Positions 30,540 to 41,066 of a DNA stretch of 64,000 nucleotides are shown here, piece after piece. The DNA is taken from positions 2,790,001 to 2,854,000 of the forward strand of contig JAUKUA010000003.1 of the NCBI GenBank assembly GCA_030549175.1, in the 5' to 3' direction. Every line of letters begins with the position of its first letter. Position 1 is the stretch's first letter. A program made the translations under genes and the position numbers. The DNA comes from Lasiosphaeris hirsuta (taxonomy: Eukaryota > Ascomycota > Sordariomycetes > Sordariales > Lasiosphaeriaceae). A model generated the notes under the pieces. It ran no database searches. It had not been told where the DNA came from and saw only the letters and a list, made by a program, of their open reading frames with translations.

Positions 30540-33525
30540 CTACAAGACAAAGTTAACAAGCTTCCCCTCCTTGATAACAATCACTTTTTTGGCCACCTTG
30601 GCATCAACCGAGCCATTCGTCAACTTCATACTTCCTTCCTCCGTTTTCAGCAACTCTGCAATAATCCACTCCCTGAGGTCATCCCCCTTAACGCCGGCCG
30701 GCGGCTTAGGAATATCCACCACAAATCGCAGCTTTCCATTCACCTGCACCGCACAAGTCTGCTTCCTCGGGTGGAGCAGCGCCAGCGTACTATCCACGAC
30801 AGGGAACAAAGCTCCCTCCCCCTTGAAAATCGAATCCGCCCCGGGTTTGAGCACGCTCCAGCACTCCTCCGCAAAAGCTGGCGTGATCGGCGCCACCATC
30901 CGGACCAGGGCCGAGACGGCCTCAGCCTGTAATCCCTCGTTGGCCGCGGAAGCCTTTGCCCCGATGGTGTTTGTCAGGCTCATGAGGTCCGACACGACCG
31001 TGTTCAACGTGTACACCTTCTCATACGACGCGGCGACTGAGACGATCGTCTTCTGGACCTCACGCCAGATGGAGCAATCAGCATCCCATTGCGCCAGCTC
31101 CGCCGGGCTCATCGAGGCCAACTTCTTTGTGCCGTTCTCAAAATAAGCGCGCGGCGATATTGACAGGGGCTCTGCCGACGTGCCACCAAGTCTGACTACC
31201 AAGTCATAGAGGCGTCCCATCCAGCGTGTAACGCCGACGATCTTGTCTCCGTCCCAGTCAAGTATCTCGCTCACGGGAGCTTGGAAAAGCATGTGCGCCC
31301 GGGTGGCGTCGGCCCCGTGCTGGGCGATGACCCCTGCGGGGTCGATCCCGTTATGCTTCGACTTGGACATCTTCTCGTAGCTGACAGTAGCTGACTCTCC
31401 GGTAGCGACCACCTTCGGGTTTGTGGGGTTGCTTAGGTCGACCTCGTCAGGCTTGAGGAATCGACCGGTTACGGGATCGCTGTAAGTCTTGCCATGCACC
31501 ATACCCTGTGTAATGAGCCGCTTAAAGGGTTCATACGTATCAGCTCCTGCCTTGCCCTCGTGGGAGACGGGAGGGGATGTCATGAGGAATTTGTAGATAA
31601 AGCGGGCATAAAGGAGGTGCAAGATGGCGTGTTCTATCCCTCCAATGTAGAGGTCGACAGGCAAAAGCGCCTCTGCCTTCTCCGCAGAGAACGGAGCATC
31701 CTCGTTATGAGGGTCAATAAACCGCATGTAATACCAGCTGGAGTCCACGAAGGTGTCCATGGTGTCCGTGTCACGCTTCGCCGGGCCAGCACATTTCGGA
31801 CACGTCGTGTCAACCCATTCGGTCAATGACTCCAACGGATTACCAGTCTTTGCCCCGGCCCAGTGGTCGTCAACCTCAGGCAAAACAACTGGAAGTTCTT
31901 CATCAGGCACGGGTACAGCCCCGCATGACGAGCAATGTACGATCGGGATAGGGGTGCCCCAATACCTTTGGCGACTGATCAGCCAGTCCCGCAAACGCCA
32001 TTTCTCAATCTGCTCTGCCAAGCCGGCTGCCTTGAGCATCGACACTAGTATTTTGCCAGCCTCTTTTGATGACTTGCCCTTGTAAAGGCCGCTGTGCTGG
32101 GTCATGATTCCATGGTCAATGAATGGCTCATTTGGAATGACCGTCGTGGTCTCGTCTTCGGAGGCCGCGAGGACAAAGCGCACTGGTTCATCATAGTGAT
32201 GCTGTTTCCAGAAAGCGTGATCACGGACATCGTGTCCTGGCACACCCATGACGGCTCCCTCGCCATAGTCACCCACCACATAAGGGGCGACGTATACAGG
32301 GAGCGACTTTTTGGTGGCCTCGGGGGTTTCTTCGTGATATGCTAAAGGGTTGACGGCGCGAATGTGTGGTAGCATGTAGCCGACCTTAGAATCAGGGGGC
32401 AGCCCGGGGAGCGTGTCTAGAAAGGCTTGTAGCTCTGGGTCTTGCTTTGCCAGCTCAACAACTGTCGGGTGAGTCGAAGCAAGCGCCAGATATTGGACTC
32501 CAAAAAGGGTGTCCGGGCGACTTGTGAAGACTTCAACGGCGGCCTTGACATCCTGGTTGAAGGCCAGGATGGGAAACTTGATTGTAGCACCAAGGGATCT
32601 CCCCAGCCAGTTCTTTTGCATGGCTAGCACTCTTTCCGGCCAGGCACCGTCCTTCCCAAGCGTCTCCAGATCATTCAACAAGGACTCTCGGAATTCCGAG
32701 ATACGGAGGAACCACTGCTTCAAGTTTTGTTTTTCCACCTTAGCACCGGACCGCCATGAGCAGCCATTTGCGTCTACCTGTTCGTTTGCCAGCACCGTCT
32801 TGTCAACCGGGTCGTAGTTGACCTCGGCTTCTTTCTGGTAGGCAAGACCCTCGGCATGAAGGCGAAGAAATATCTTTTGCGTGTGCACGTAAAAGCCGGG
32901 GTCACACGTGGCAAGCTCCTGTGGATATGGTTAGTATACATGATACCATCGAGACGGGGCGAGGAGGCCTGCATTGAGATGTACATACTCGCGACCAATC
33001 CCACGACCCGTTCATCAGGTCCAACTGCTCCTTCATCTTGGCAATATTGGACTTCGTCCAAGTCGCGGGCTTGATGCCCCTCTCGATGGCGGCATTCTCA
33101 GCGGGAAGCCCGAAGGCATCCCAGCCCATCGGCAACACTACGTTGCTACCCCGGAGGGCGTGGAACCGCGCAACGGCATCGGCGATGGTATAGACCCGCA
33201 GGTGGCCTAGATGTAGGTAGCCCGATGGGTACGGGAACATGGGCAAGACGTATTTGGTCTGGGAGGCATCACTCATTTGGGCCTCGGGAGCTGCAGGAGT
33301 ACTGCCAAGTCGCATCGAAGCCCATTTCTGCCGCCATTTAAGGTCGAGGCCCGGAAGATCCAGCCTGTTGTCGGCATAACCTCTCCAAGTCGTATTGCTG
33401 AGTGCGATCGCGGGGCGACAGCTTGGTCGCGAAAGAGGTAGACAGCGACCCAAAGCTGCCGTAGGACGCGCCGCGCCCAGCTTGGGTAAACAGCGGCCAA
33501 TGGGCCTCCCGTAAATCAATGGCAT
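30540..33525 (-). CDS. leu-5: Mitochondrial leucyl-tRNA synthetase
   Basis: Class I aminoacyl-tRNA synthetase charging mitochondrial tRNA-Leu; the Neurospora gene is leu-5 and the yeast gene NAM2. Two exons, 32989-33525 and 30540-32918, separated by a 70-bp intron (GTATGT, branch ACTAAC, CACAG); 971 residues. The N-terminus is Arg/Ala-rich without acidic residues, consistent with mitochondrial import. Signatures: HIGH-type motif HLGH at 105-108 ([12 protein letters not shown]); [14 protein letters not shown]; editing-domain [35 protein letters not shown]; zinc-like CSSCGAVP and CPKCAG; and KMSKSKHNG at 695. The join reads [26 protein letters not shown]. The gene begins 970 bases from the amino-acid permease on the opposite strand. 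Confidence 0.96.
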
Positions 33526-34498
33526 TGCGGTCGATTACATTGCAGGTGGTGAAGGGGAATGGGAGCTTGAAAAAGGCGGTGCCTTATTGTTTGCTCATCA
33601 CTGTGCAGGCTTAGTGAGTCTAAGGCAAGAGCTGTGGTAGCTAGGGGAAGCTCCTGCGATTACGATAAGATCGGAATTTTTTTTTTCTTTCATAACTTAG
33701 CTTCCGACTTGGCCTCAGATCTGCAAATGCCTGGGCACGTTACACAAGATCCATCACAACTTCAACCGGCTGACATGGCGTCGTTTGGCTGAATCTCCTA
33801 TCAGAACGGAACTGGCTCAGAGACTCGCTCTATCTCATTGCGAACTATCATTATCAGTCACCGTACTCCCAAGTAGAATTAGCAATTACATATTCGGCAG
33901 GATGATTGGCAACTGAAGTCGATGCGGCATGAGATTGCCCAGTCTCAAAAGAAGCTCAACAGATGCAGGCACTGTGAAGGGTGGGTCGTAATGAGGCTGC
34001 CAAGTGCCATGTGGGGGGTAACGCCCGTGCACGGGCCACATGCCAGGTGTTTCGACAGGACGTCCTAGCCAAGCGTCCCAAGTCTTCTTGTTCATCCATC
34101 GCTCATCACCCGCGATTCTAGACCACTTTAACTTTGACATTTTTCTTCAATTCCTCCTTCTCGCGTAAGTTTTGGGTGCCATTTCCTATTGCGGTTTCCA
34201 CGGCGAAAGCTACGATTATACGATACAAACGAATACTAGTCACCCTTAATTATCCCCTGAAGCGGTTGTGTCGGTGCAGTCCTCACCCATCGGCCTCGGC
34301 CCGACGACGAGGACACAAAGACCTCTGGACACGCTGTGCTCAACTTGCCCAAACTTGGCCGCAAAGCGCTTAAAGAAGCGTACCGAATCCAATTACAGTG
34401 ACAGCGCGCTCGAGATGGTTGTTTCGCGACGAACACAAGGGGCGTAGACAACGCCAAAACTCGATTGCGGCTTGTGACATCACCAGATCCAAGTCACA
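33526..34498. other. Divergent LeuRS/permease region
   Basis: Upstream regions of mitochondrial LeuRS (-) and the amino-acid permease (+). It contains a T10 run (33677-33686) and one GATAAG (33664-33669), the core of GATA-factor sites; a single copy is weak evidence. A short open frame on the minus strand is listed separately. Confidence 0.4.
33886..34140 (-). CDS. Small hypothetical protein (84 aa), doubtful
   Basis: An ATG-initiated frame of 84 codons on the minus strand in an otherwise non-coding gap. The translation is Trp/Pro/His-rich and not simple repeat (for example TWDAWLGRPVETPGMWPVHG) and ends in a Leu/Pro-rich segment. No family recognised, no membrane or signal segment. It could be a real short gene, an upstream piece of another transcript, or chance. 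It lies 360 bases upstream of the LeuRS start in the same orientation. Confidence 0.3.
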   Translation of the reverse strand: MSKLKWSRIAGDERWMNKKTWDAWLGRPVETPGMWPVHGRYPPHGTWQPHYDPPFTVPASVELLLRLGNLMPHRLQLPIILPNM

Positions 34499-36436
34499 AT
34501 GCCGCCTCTTTACTCCTCCAACCTGCAGCCTGATGCGCGCGATTCCCTAGAGCTTGCTTCGCTGGCAAGTTCTAGTCCAGGCGCCAACACTACTGACACC
34601 GATTCCCGACCCAGCATATCCTCTTCTCGAAAACTCTCCCTCGAGCAGGATGACCCATTAGACAGCTCGAACCCGGCCGCCGGTGACCGCTCAGCCTACC
34701 ACAGCCGCTCCTTCTCCGTCTCGTCTACCTACGACTTTGCCTCCAACCTCTTTCCCCTGTCCTCTACTGCCGGCGGTGCTGGATATGCACCGCTCGGCGC
34801 GTCTACATCAGGGGGGCATCCGAGCGGTGGCATTGGCGGGGCGTCTTTGGAGAAACACAAAACATTGACGTATCTGAACGGCCTATCGCTCATCGTGGGC
34901 CTGATTATTGGCTCGGGAATTTTCTCGTCGCCGAGCCAGGTCAACGCCAATGTCGGCTCGCCTGGCGCCTCCCTGATTATCTGGGTGATAGCGGGCATAC
35001 TGGCCTGGACGGGTGCCGCGAGCTACGCCGAGCTTGGAGGTGCTATCCCTCTTAATGGAGGGGCGCAAGTTTACCTCTCCAAGATCTTTGGGGAGTTGAC
35101 GGGATTCTTGTTCACCTGGGTGGCTCTCCTGGTATTGAAGCCTGGGAGTGCCGCCATCGTTGCCATCATCATGGGCGAGTACCTGGTGAGGGCCTTTATT
35201 GGGGCCGAAGCGGAGACGATCAACCCCTGGATCAACAAGTCGGTCGCGCTGGTGGGATTATTTCTTGTCACTTTTATGAACTGCGTTTCGACACGGCTAG
35301 GGACCAAGGTTAACGACATGCTCATGTTTTTGAAATTTATTGCGTTACTTGGGGTTACTATTATTGGTATTGTTGTTGCTGCTACTGGATACTCCTTTTC
35401 GGGTGCGCCAAATCTGGACTGGAAAAACCACGAATGGTTCGAGGGGACGAAGCTGGATGCGTCAGCCTGGGCTGTGGCGCTGTATGCTGGCCTCTGGGCA
35501 TTTGACGGATGGGACAATGTGAGTTCCGCTACCAGAACGCGAGTCAAGCCATGCGCCTGCTGATCTTTCTCCCAGACCAACTATGTTGTCGGCGAGTTCC
35601 GCAACCCAAGCCGCGACCTCCCCCGTGTAATCCACACAGCCATGCCACTTGTCATAGTGAGCTATCTCCTGGCCAACGTTGCCTACTTCCTCGTCCTCCC
35701 CTTAGCGACCATCAACTCTTCCAACACTGTCGCCGTTATGTTCGGCGCCAAAGTTTTCGGTCCAGCCGGCGCTCTGGTGCTCGCTCTCATTGTTAGTGCC
35801 TCGTGCTTTGGCGCCCTCAACAGTGCTACCTTCACTAGCAGCCGTCTCGTCTACGTAGCCGGCAAAGAAGGCTACATACCAGACATATTTGCGCGCATCG
35901 GTACCGGCGAGTCGGAACACGCCGCCCTCTCCTCTACGCGCACGCGTTCGTGGTTCGCCAAGAGACTTGCTCGCCTGGTCGGCGACGAGGACACAGGCCT
36001 CTTTTACACCCCTATCCTTGCCCTCACGCTCAACGCCGTCCTGACGGCGGCCTATGTGCTAGTCGGCGAGTTTGGCACGCTCATCACGTTTTACGGTGTC
36101 GCTGGATACACGTTTTACTTTTTAACAGTACTGGGGCTAATTGTGCTACGGGTACGGGAGCCGAACCTCGAGCGGCCATACCGCACGTGGATCACCACGC
36201 CGATCATATTCTGCTGCGTCAGTCTGTTCCTGCTGAGCAGGGCCGTGTTCGCGCAGCCGCTGCAGACGCTGACAGTCGTCGCGTTCGTTGTTGCAGGAGT
36301 GCCGGTGTATTACTGGCGTATTCATGGGCGCGACCAGGTGGTCAAGAGGGAGGCAGGCGGGTCCGCCGGGAGGAGAGGGGGGCATGATGGGGGAGATGGG
36401 AGGCCGTGGTGGAAATTTTGGCAGAGAGGGAGGTGA
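34499..36436 (+). CDS. L-type amino-acid permease (APC superfamily)
   Basis: Plasma-membrane amino-acid transporter of the LAT family within the APC superfamily; substrate not predictable. Exons 34499-35518 and 35576-36436 around a 57-bp intron (GTGAGT...CCCAG); 626 residues. An about 120-residue Ser-rich cytoplasmic N-terminus precedes twelve expected membrane segments. The first carries the family signature LIIGSGIFSSPSQVNANVGSPG (the unwound helix-1 GSG motif), followed by WVIAGILAWTGAASYAELG. The spliced join reads AFDGWDN-TNYVVGEFRNPSRDLP, matching the LAT motif FDGWDQxNYVxGExxNPxRxLP. An unusual hydrophilic loop (about residues 455-490, Ser/Thr/Arg-rich) lies between membrane segments. 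It resembles fungal methionine/LAT-type permeases. Confidence 0.92.
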
Positions 36437-37165
36437 TCCCTCTTGCAATTGAATTCCATCGGTTGAAGATGAGACAGGCCGCCCGATGCTCGTTGTCTGT
36501 GTGCTGTACATAATCCCATATACCCTTTGTGAGCAGGCAGTAGAGAGAGACGGCCGAACTTGTTCTTATAATATTGATAATGTCCTGTGCTTTTGAGTAG
36601 TTTATTTCAAGAGACACGGGTCCTTGGACGAATATAACTATGGCTGTTCGATAAAATGATATAACTCAATATTAAAACCGACAAAGGTTGCCCAGCGGCA
36701 ACGGCCTCTTTAGGTTTCGACAACTTAGGCTTGGCGAGGGCCCCGAGTGTGATAGATAATCCTCACTATAATCAGGAAGGATATTTTCTTCGCTTCTCGC
36801 CCATTTTCCATCCGGATTATTTCAGGTTTAAGTTCAAGTCACAATTAGTTCCAAATGCAAGTTCAACTCATAACTCTTACTCAGGTTTGGCATACCGAAA
36901 ACAACTTTATTTGTTTGTTCATAATCTTCATGTCTTGACTAGATCTTGACTACATTCCTGAGGCTTACATACAATAAATGATGATCCTCCGCTCGACATC
37001 CGAGTCGTGGAATACATACAGGGTCTCCAGGAGCGGGCTTCAAGTGCCTCTCGCGTCCCTTTGACCAAAAAAAAAAAAAAAAAAAAACAGGAAACGCCGA
37101 GTGACAACCCCGTGGCATCCCTCTGCTCCATCATCTCTCCTATCCTTCACGCTGCCGAGGAGAAT
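36437..37165. other. Convergent permease/FDH 3' region with A21 tract
   Basis: Gap between the permease and formate dehydrogenase stop codons. An A21 run occupies 37067-37087, about 80 bases 3' of the FDH stop (T-run on the FDH strand). AT-rich elsewhere; no gene supported. Confidence 0.45.
37067..37087 (+). repeat. A21 homopolymer
   Basis: Twenty-one consecutive A, about 80 bases past the FDH stop codon (a T run on the FDH strand). Simple tract; no flanking duplication that would suggest a retroposed element was noticed. Confidence 0.9.
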
Positions 37166-39106
37166 CTACTTCTTCCGCTCACCGTACGCCTTGGTGGCGT
37201 AGTCGCCACCGGTGACAATCAAATCCTCGGGGCGGTAGTCGAAGCGGCCAGACAGGTAGCTGTCGAGGATGGCCTTAGTGCCATCGGCGTAGCGTTTCTG
37301 GGCATCGAGCGAGGTGCCGGACATGTGAGGGACCATGGCGTTGCCGCCGCCGAAGGGGTTCTTGGCGTAGCGGAGCACGTGGTCCTCGGGGGCAGGCTGG
37401 GGGAACCAGACATCACCACCGTATCCACGGAGGTGGCCGGTCTTGAGGGCCTCGGCGACGTCTTCTTTGACAACAATAGCACCACGGGCGGTGTTGACGA
37501 GCCACGAACCTAACGGTGATAAGTTAGTATTTTGTTAGGCAAGATAATGGAAGAAAACACATACCAGGCTTCATCTTGGAGATCAGGTCCTTGTTGAAGA
37601 GACCACGGGTCTTCTCGTGTAGAGGGCAGTTGATGGTGACAACATCGCATTGGGCTAACATCTCCTCAAGATCGGTAACGCGGCGGCAGCCAATCTCGGC
37701 CTCCTTCTCGGGGCTTAGGGGCTGGTAATCATAGTAGAGGAGCTCCTTGCAGTCGAAGGGCTTCAGGCGACGCAGGACACGCTCACCGATGCGGCCCACG
37801 GCAACGGTGCCGACGACCTTGCCCTCAAGATCGAACTCGTTCTTGGCGGCCTCGGCCACGTCCCAACGACCCTCCTGGATCATCTCGTGGGCGGGCACAA
37901 AGTTACGGACGAGGACGAGAATGGTCATGACGACGTGCTCAGCCACCGACACAACGTTGGAGCCAGTGACCTCGGCGACGGTGATGCCACCATTGGTCTT
38001 GTTGGCGGCGTTGAGGTCGACATGGTCGGAACCGATACCGGCAGTGATGGCAAGCTTGAGGTTCTTGGCCTTGGCGAGGCGCTCGGCGGTCAGGTAGCCG
38101 GGGTGGAAGCTGGGAGCCCAAGCGTTAGTCTTTCGAGGCCTCTCGGCTCCGGGGTTATGGGGCTTACGGGGTGGTGATGATAATCTCGGCATCGACGAGC
38201 TCCTTGTCAAAGACAGAGTCCTCGCCCTCCTTGCTCGAGGTGGTGACCAGGGTGTGGCCTTGGTCCTCGAGCCACTTGCGGATGCCAAGCTCGTTCTCTG
38301 TCGTTCCGAGAAGCTCAGGGACCTATCGCGGAAGCAAAGGGAAAAAATCGGTTAGCTTTGTGTTGTTTTCGGCTTGGTATCCCCGACGTTGGTGTTGAGG
38401 GGCTGCCCCCCTGACGGAAAAGCGCCAAGATGGGCCCCCGGGTCCCCCTGGCCCCCCTGGTATTCTTGGATGCTTGGCCCCACCTTCCCGAGAGGCACCG
38501 AGATACTGGCATCCCAAGTGCCGTCCCGCCTCTGAGCGAATTGGCGCCATTGACGTGCCATCAACTACCCCGCATGAGTAGCACCAAGGAGTTGTCCCCA
38601 CGCGGTTGTAATTAACAGCCATGGAAGCCCACCCTAGCTCCAACTGCTCTCCCTCGACTTTGTGTTTGCCCGTGATGCCCGTCAACCACACGGCGGAGCT
38701 AGGGGGCCACGCCGGCGCAGACAGGCCACCCCGGAATAAGGAATAGGATTGGAGAACAAAGAGAATGTCAACCTACTTGCTCGGCGTGCTTGCCACCGTC
38801 GTACAGAATTAGCAGTACCTTGACCTTTTCACGTTCCGTCGTTAGCAGTCGAACCGACGCTCGCTGAGCTTGTAAAAGACCCGCGGGGATGTTGGTGGTG
38901 TTTGGGGCCGTCTTGTTCGGGAGAATCCCGCCTGCATTCCTCCGGCTGCTGGCAGCGGCCGTGGTCCGCAACAGCATCGAGCTGCTGTGGATGGCCCGGT
39001 GGGAGGGGCGCGAGGAGAGGTAGGGGGTGAACAAGGACCGGGAGGACGATGTGGCACGGGAAAAGAGTAGGGAGGGTGTAGAACGAGCAGCAAGAGGAGG
39101 TACCAT
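37166..39106 (-). CDS. fdh: NAD-dependent formate dehydrogenase, mitochondrial form
   Basis: Oxidises formate to CO2 with NAD+. Four exons: 38777-39106, 38168-38322, 37565-38109, 37166-37509; introns of 454, 58 and 55 bp; 457 residues. All phases match, giving [32 protein letters not shown] and [17 protein letters not shown]. Motifs: [15 protein letters not shown] (substrate-site Asn), [15 protein letters not shown] (NAD-binding AxGxxG, normal for this family), the Arg-bearing NTARGAIVV formed across the last intron, and catalytic His in [17 protein letters not shown]. Compared with cytosolic fungal FDH (about 370 residues, starting near KVL) it has an extra 82-100 residue Ser/Arg/Ala-rich N-terminus, suggesting mitochondrial import; an internal Met ([13 protein letters not shown]) could give a shorter form. 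The first intron is by far the longest in the window. Confidence 0.95.
38323..38776 (-). other. Long (454-bp) first intron of formate dehydrogenase
   Basis: Donor GTAGGT, acceptor CGATAG. It splits the presequence exon from the catalytic exons and includes a very C/G-rich patch (about 38434-38460 on the plus strand). It is several times longer than the other introns here. Confidence 0.75.
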
Positions 39107-41066
39107 TTTGTCGGCTGCGTTGAGCAAAGACGTGTGATGGGTTGAGTGTATGAGAGAGTTGGTCTGAACTTCTTCGAGAGAAGGGACAGATGGAAGCTTA
39201 TCGGGGGGAGGAGGAGGGAGGCTTTAAATGTATGGCCGGTCGGTTCTCCTGGAGGCGGCGGCTGGTCTATATCGGGAACGGGATGGGGTGCGGTTAGGTG
39301 AATAATGTCCGATGTCTGTCAACAGAGCATTGGTGATAATGAGAGAAGAGACGAGATGGTTTCGACAGGTTCCAAGCCGTGGTTATTTATGCCTTCCTCG
39401 CTGGACAATGTGCTCGCCGTTACTGCTACGAAATCCGGCTTTTGTCCTTGTTCCTCCCTTGGCTCCTCTTGGCCTGTACAGTGCCCGTCCGTCTTGACCG
39501 AGCAGCAGTCCAATGCGCTCTCCGCTCGGGATGATGCCGCCACCCTCACCTCCCACTCTCTTCTCCTATCCACCTCAATGGCCGGGGACAAGGGGGGTGG
39601 GTGTGAGACAGTTGGTTGCCCAGGTGGCCCAGCCCGGAGCTCGCCCGGCGATTGGAGCAAGGCCAGATAAACGCAGGTAGACCTAGGAACCCTGCTGTCC
39701 TGGTAGACATGTCCATGCAGCGCTCGGGATCTTGACCTAGGACCTGATTGCCTGCCCGCCCCGTCTTCTTCATGCTGTCTGTGTCCCACAGATCAAAAGC
39801 ACGTACATACTTGCCGCCGTTACACCGAAGGCGTGCATGCCCCGTGTCCGTATCAGGTGGGGACGAGGTAAATCCCAGAGGGGATGGAGCCAAATGGCCT
39901 GACAACCCGAATGCCGGCTGCTGTAAAGTCGAGGTGGTCATCGAGGTACCATGCAAAACTCAATTGCCCCAATGACTGGCCATTGACTGGCCATCGACCC
40001 CTCTACATCTGACACGAACACTTGCCTGCTTTACGGGGGTGGCGCCGGAGCGAGAGGAGAGAGTCTGTCAAGCGTGTTTAGCCGGCAGGATGATGCTGAT
40101 GCCGATAAAACACTGTCAATATCGACGGTGCATGTTAGTACTTGCAGGTGGGAGAATGCGATTTGGCAATGAGGCTACTCTCGTCAACTGTGTAACATTT
40201 GGGGAAAGTCCATACAGCAACCTTGAGGGAGCAGGCCGGCGACTTCGGTAGGAGACTAATCGGTCAAGTGAGGTTGGGGCCGCCGTAAAAGGCGGGGCAT
40301 CGCAGTCTCAATCCACGCAGAATTGCCCCTCGGAACCCCTCACTGACCCTCCTCCTCGACACACCCTTACAAAACGTGACCAAAACAATACTCAGCGCAT
40401 TTTAAGCACAAAAGATACCAGTTATCACTAAATTATTTAGCTCTTGTCCGGATCTAGACTCCACTGGGTTACCCCCGCAGGCTAGTGGTTGGCCTGGACC
40501 AGCCTGTCGACTGCCTGGGTAGAAGTGCCTGCTTCTGCGCGGCACTGTTTCGGTGTTGGCTCGGCATCCCGTTCCCCCCCATCTCCTCCTGTACCCGGGG
40601 GCCTTCCATTTTTGCATGCTTCATTGGGATCGAAGCGGGGTAGACACCAGACAGCTGATGCAGGGGGGTCCTCATCCCAACGGGAGACGGCCTTGGCTTG
40701 CAGATCTCGGCCAGCGACAAACGTCACCCAGACCAGACAGGGCGGGGAAATACCTCTATGCAAAAGTAAAACAATGGAAATGCTAATAATAATCTCTACT
40801 CCTTCGGTATCAATCTCGCTGTTGCTTGCTCTGCATATATCACGAAACATGACCCATGCTAACCCTTTACCCTCTCTACCAGAGTTTCTATCGAGCGAAG
40901 TCTTGATGCAAAAGACTTCATGCTGAATCCGTGTTCCGTACCTGTGTCTCGATGCATCCCGTCCATGATTACAATACATATTAACAACCACACGACAACA
41001 GCAACAACGGCGGCCACATAACTTAATGACATCCCCTGGTCAACCCCAGAAAAACCCACTGGCAGT
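39107..41066. other. FDH upstream region, 1.96 kb without a gene
   Basis: Longest gene-free stretch of the window, between the FDH start and the stop of the DUF3684 gene, both on the minus strand. Several open frames exist on both strands, but they are low-complexity, overlap each other and match no family I recognise. One GATAAG on the minus strand lies at about 39195-39200. Nothing else can be supported. Confidence 0.45.

Noticed and set aside
37067..37087. A21 tract as the tail of a retroposed element
   Set aside because: No target-site duplication, no element body upstream; a simple homopolymer explains it.
39319..39789. 156-codon minus-strand frame upstream of FDH
   Set aside because: No recognisable motifs and overlapped by other equally open frames on both strands; looks like chance in GC-rich DNA.
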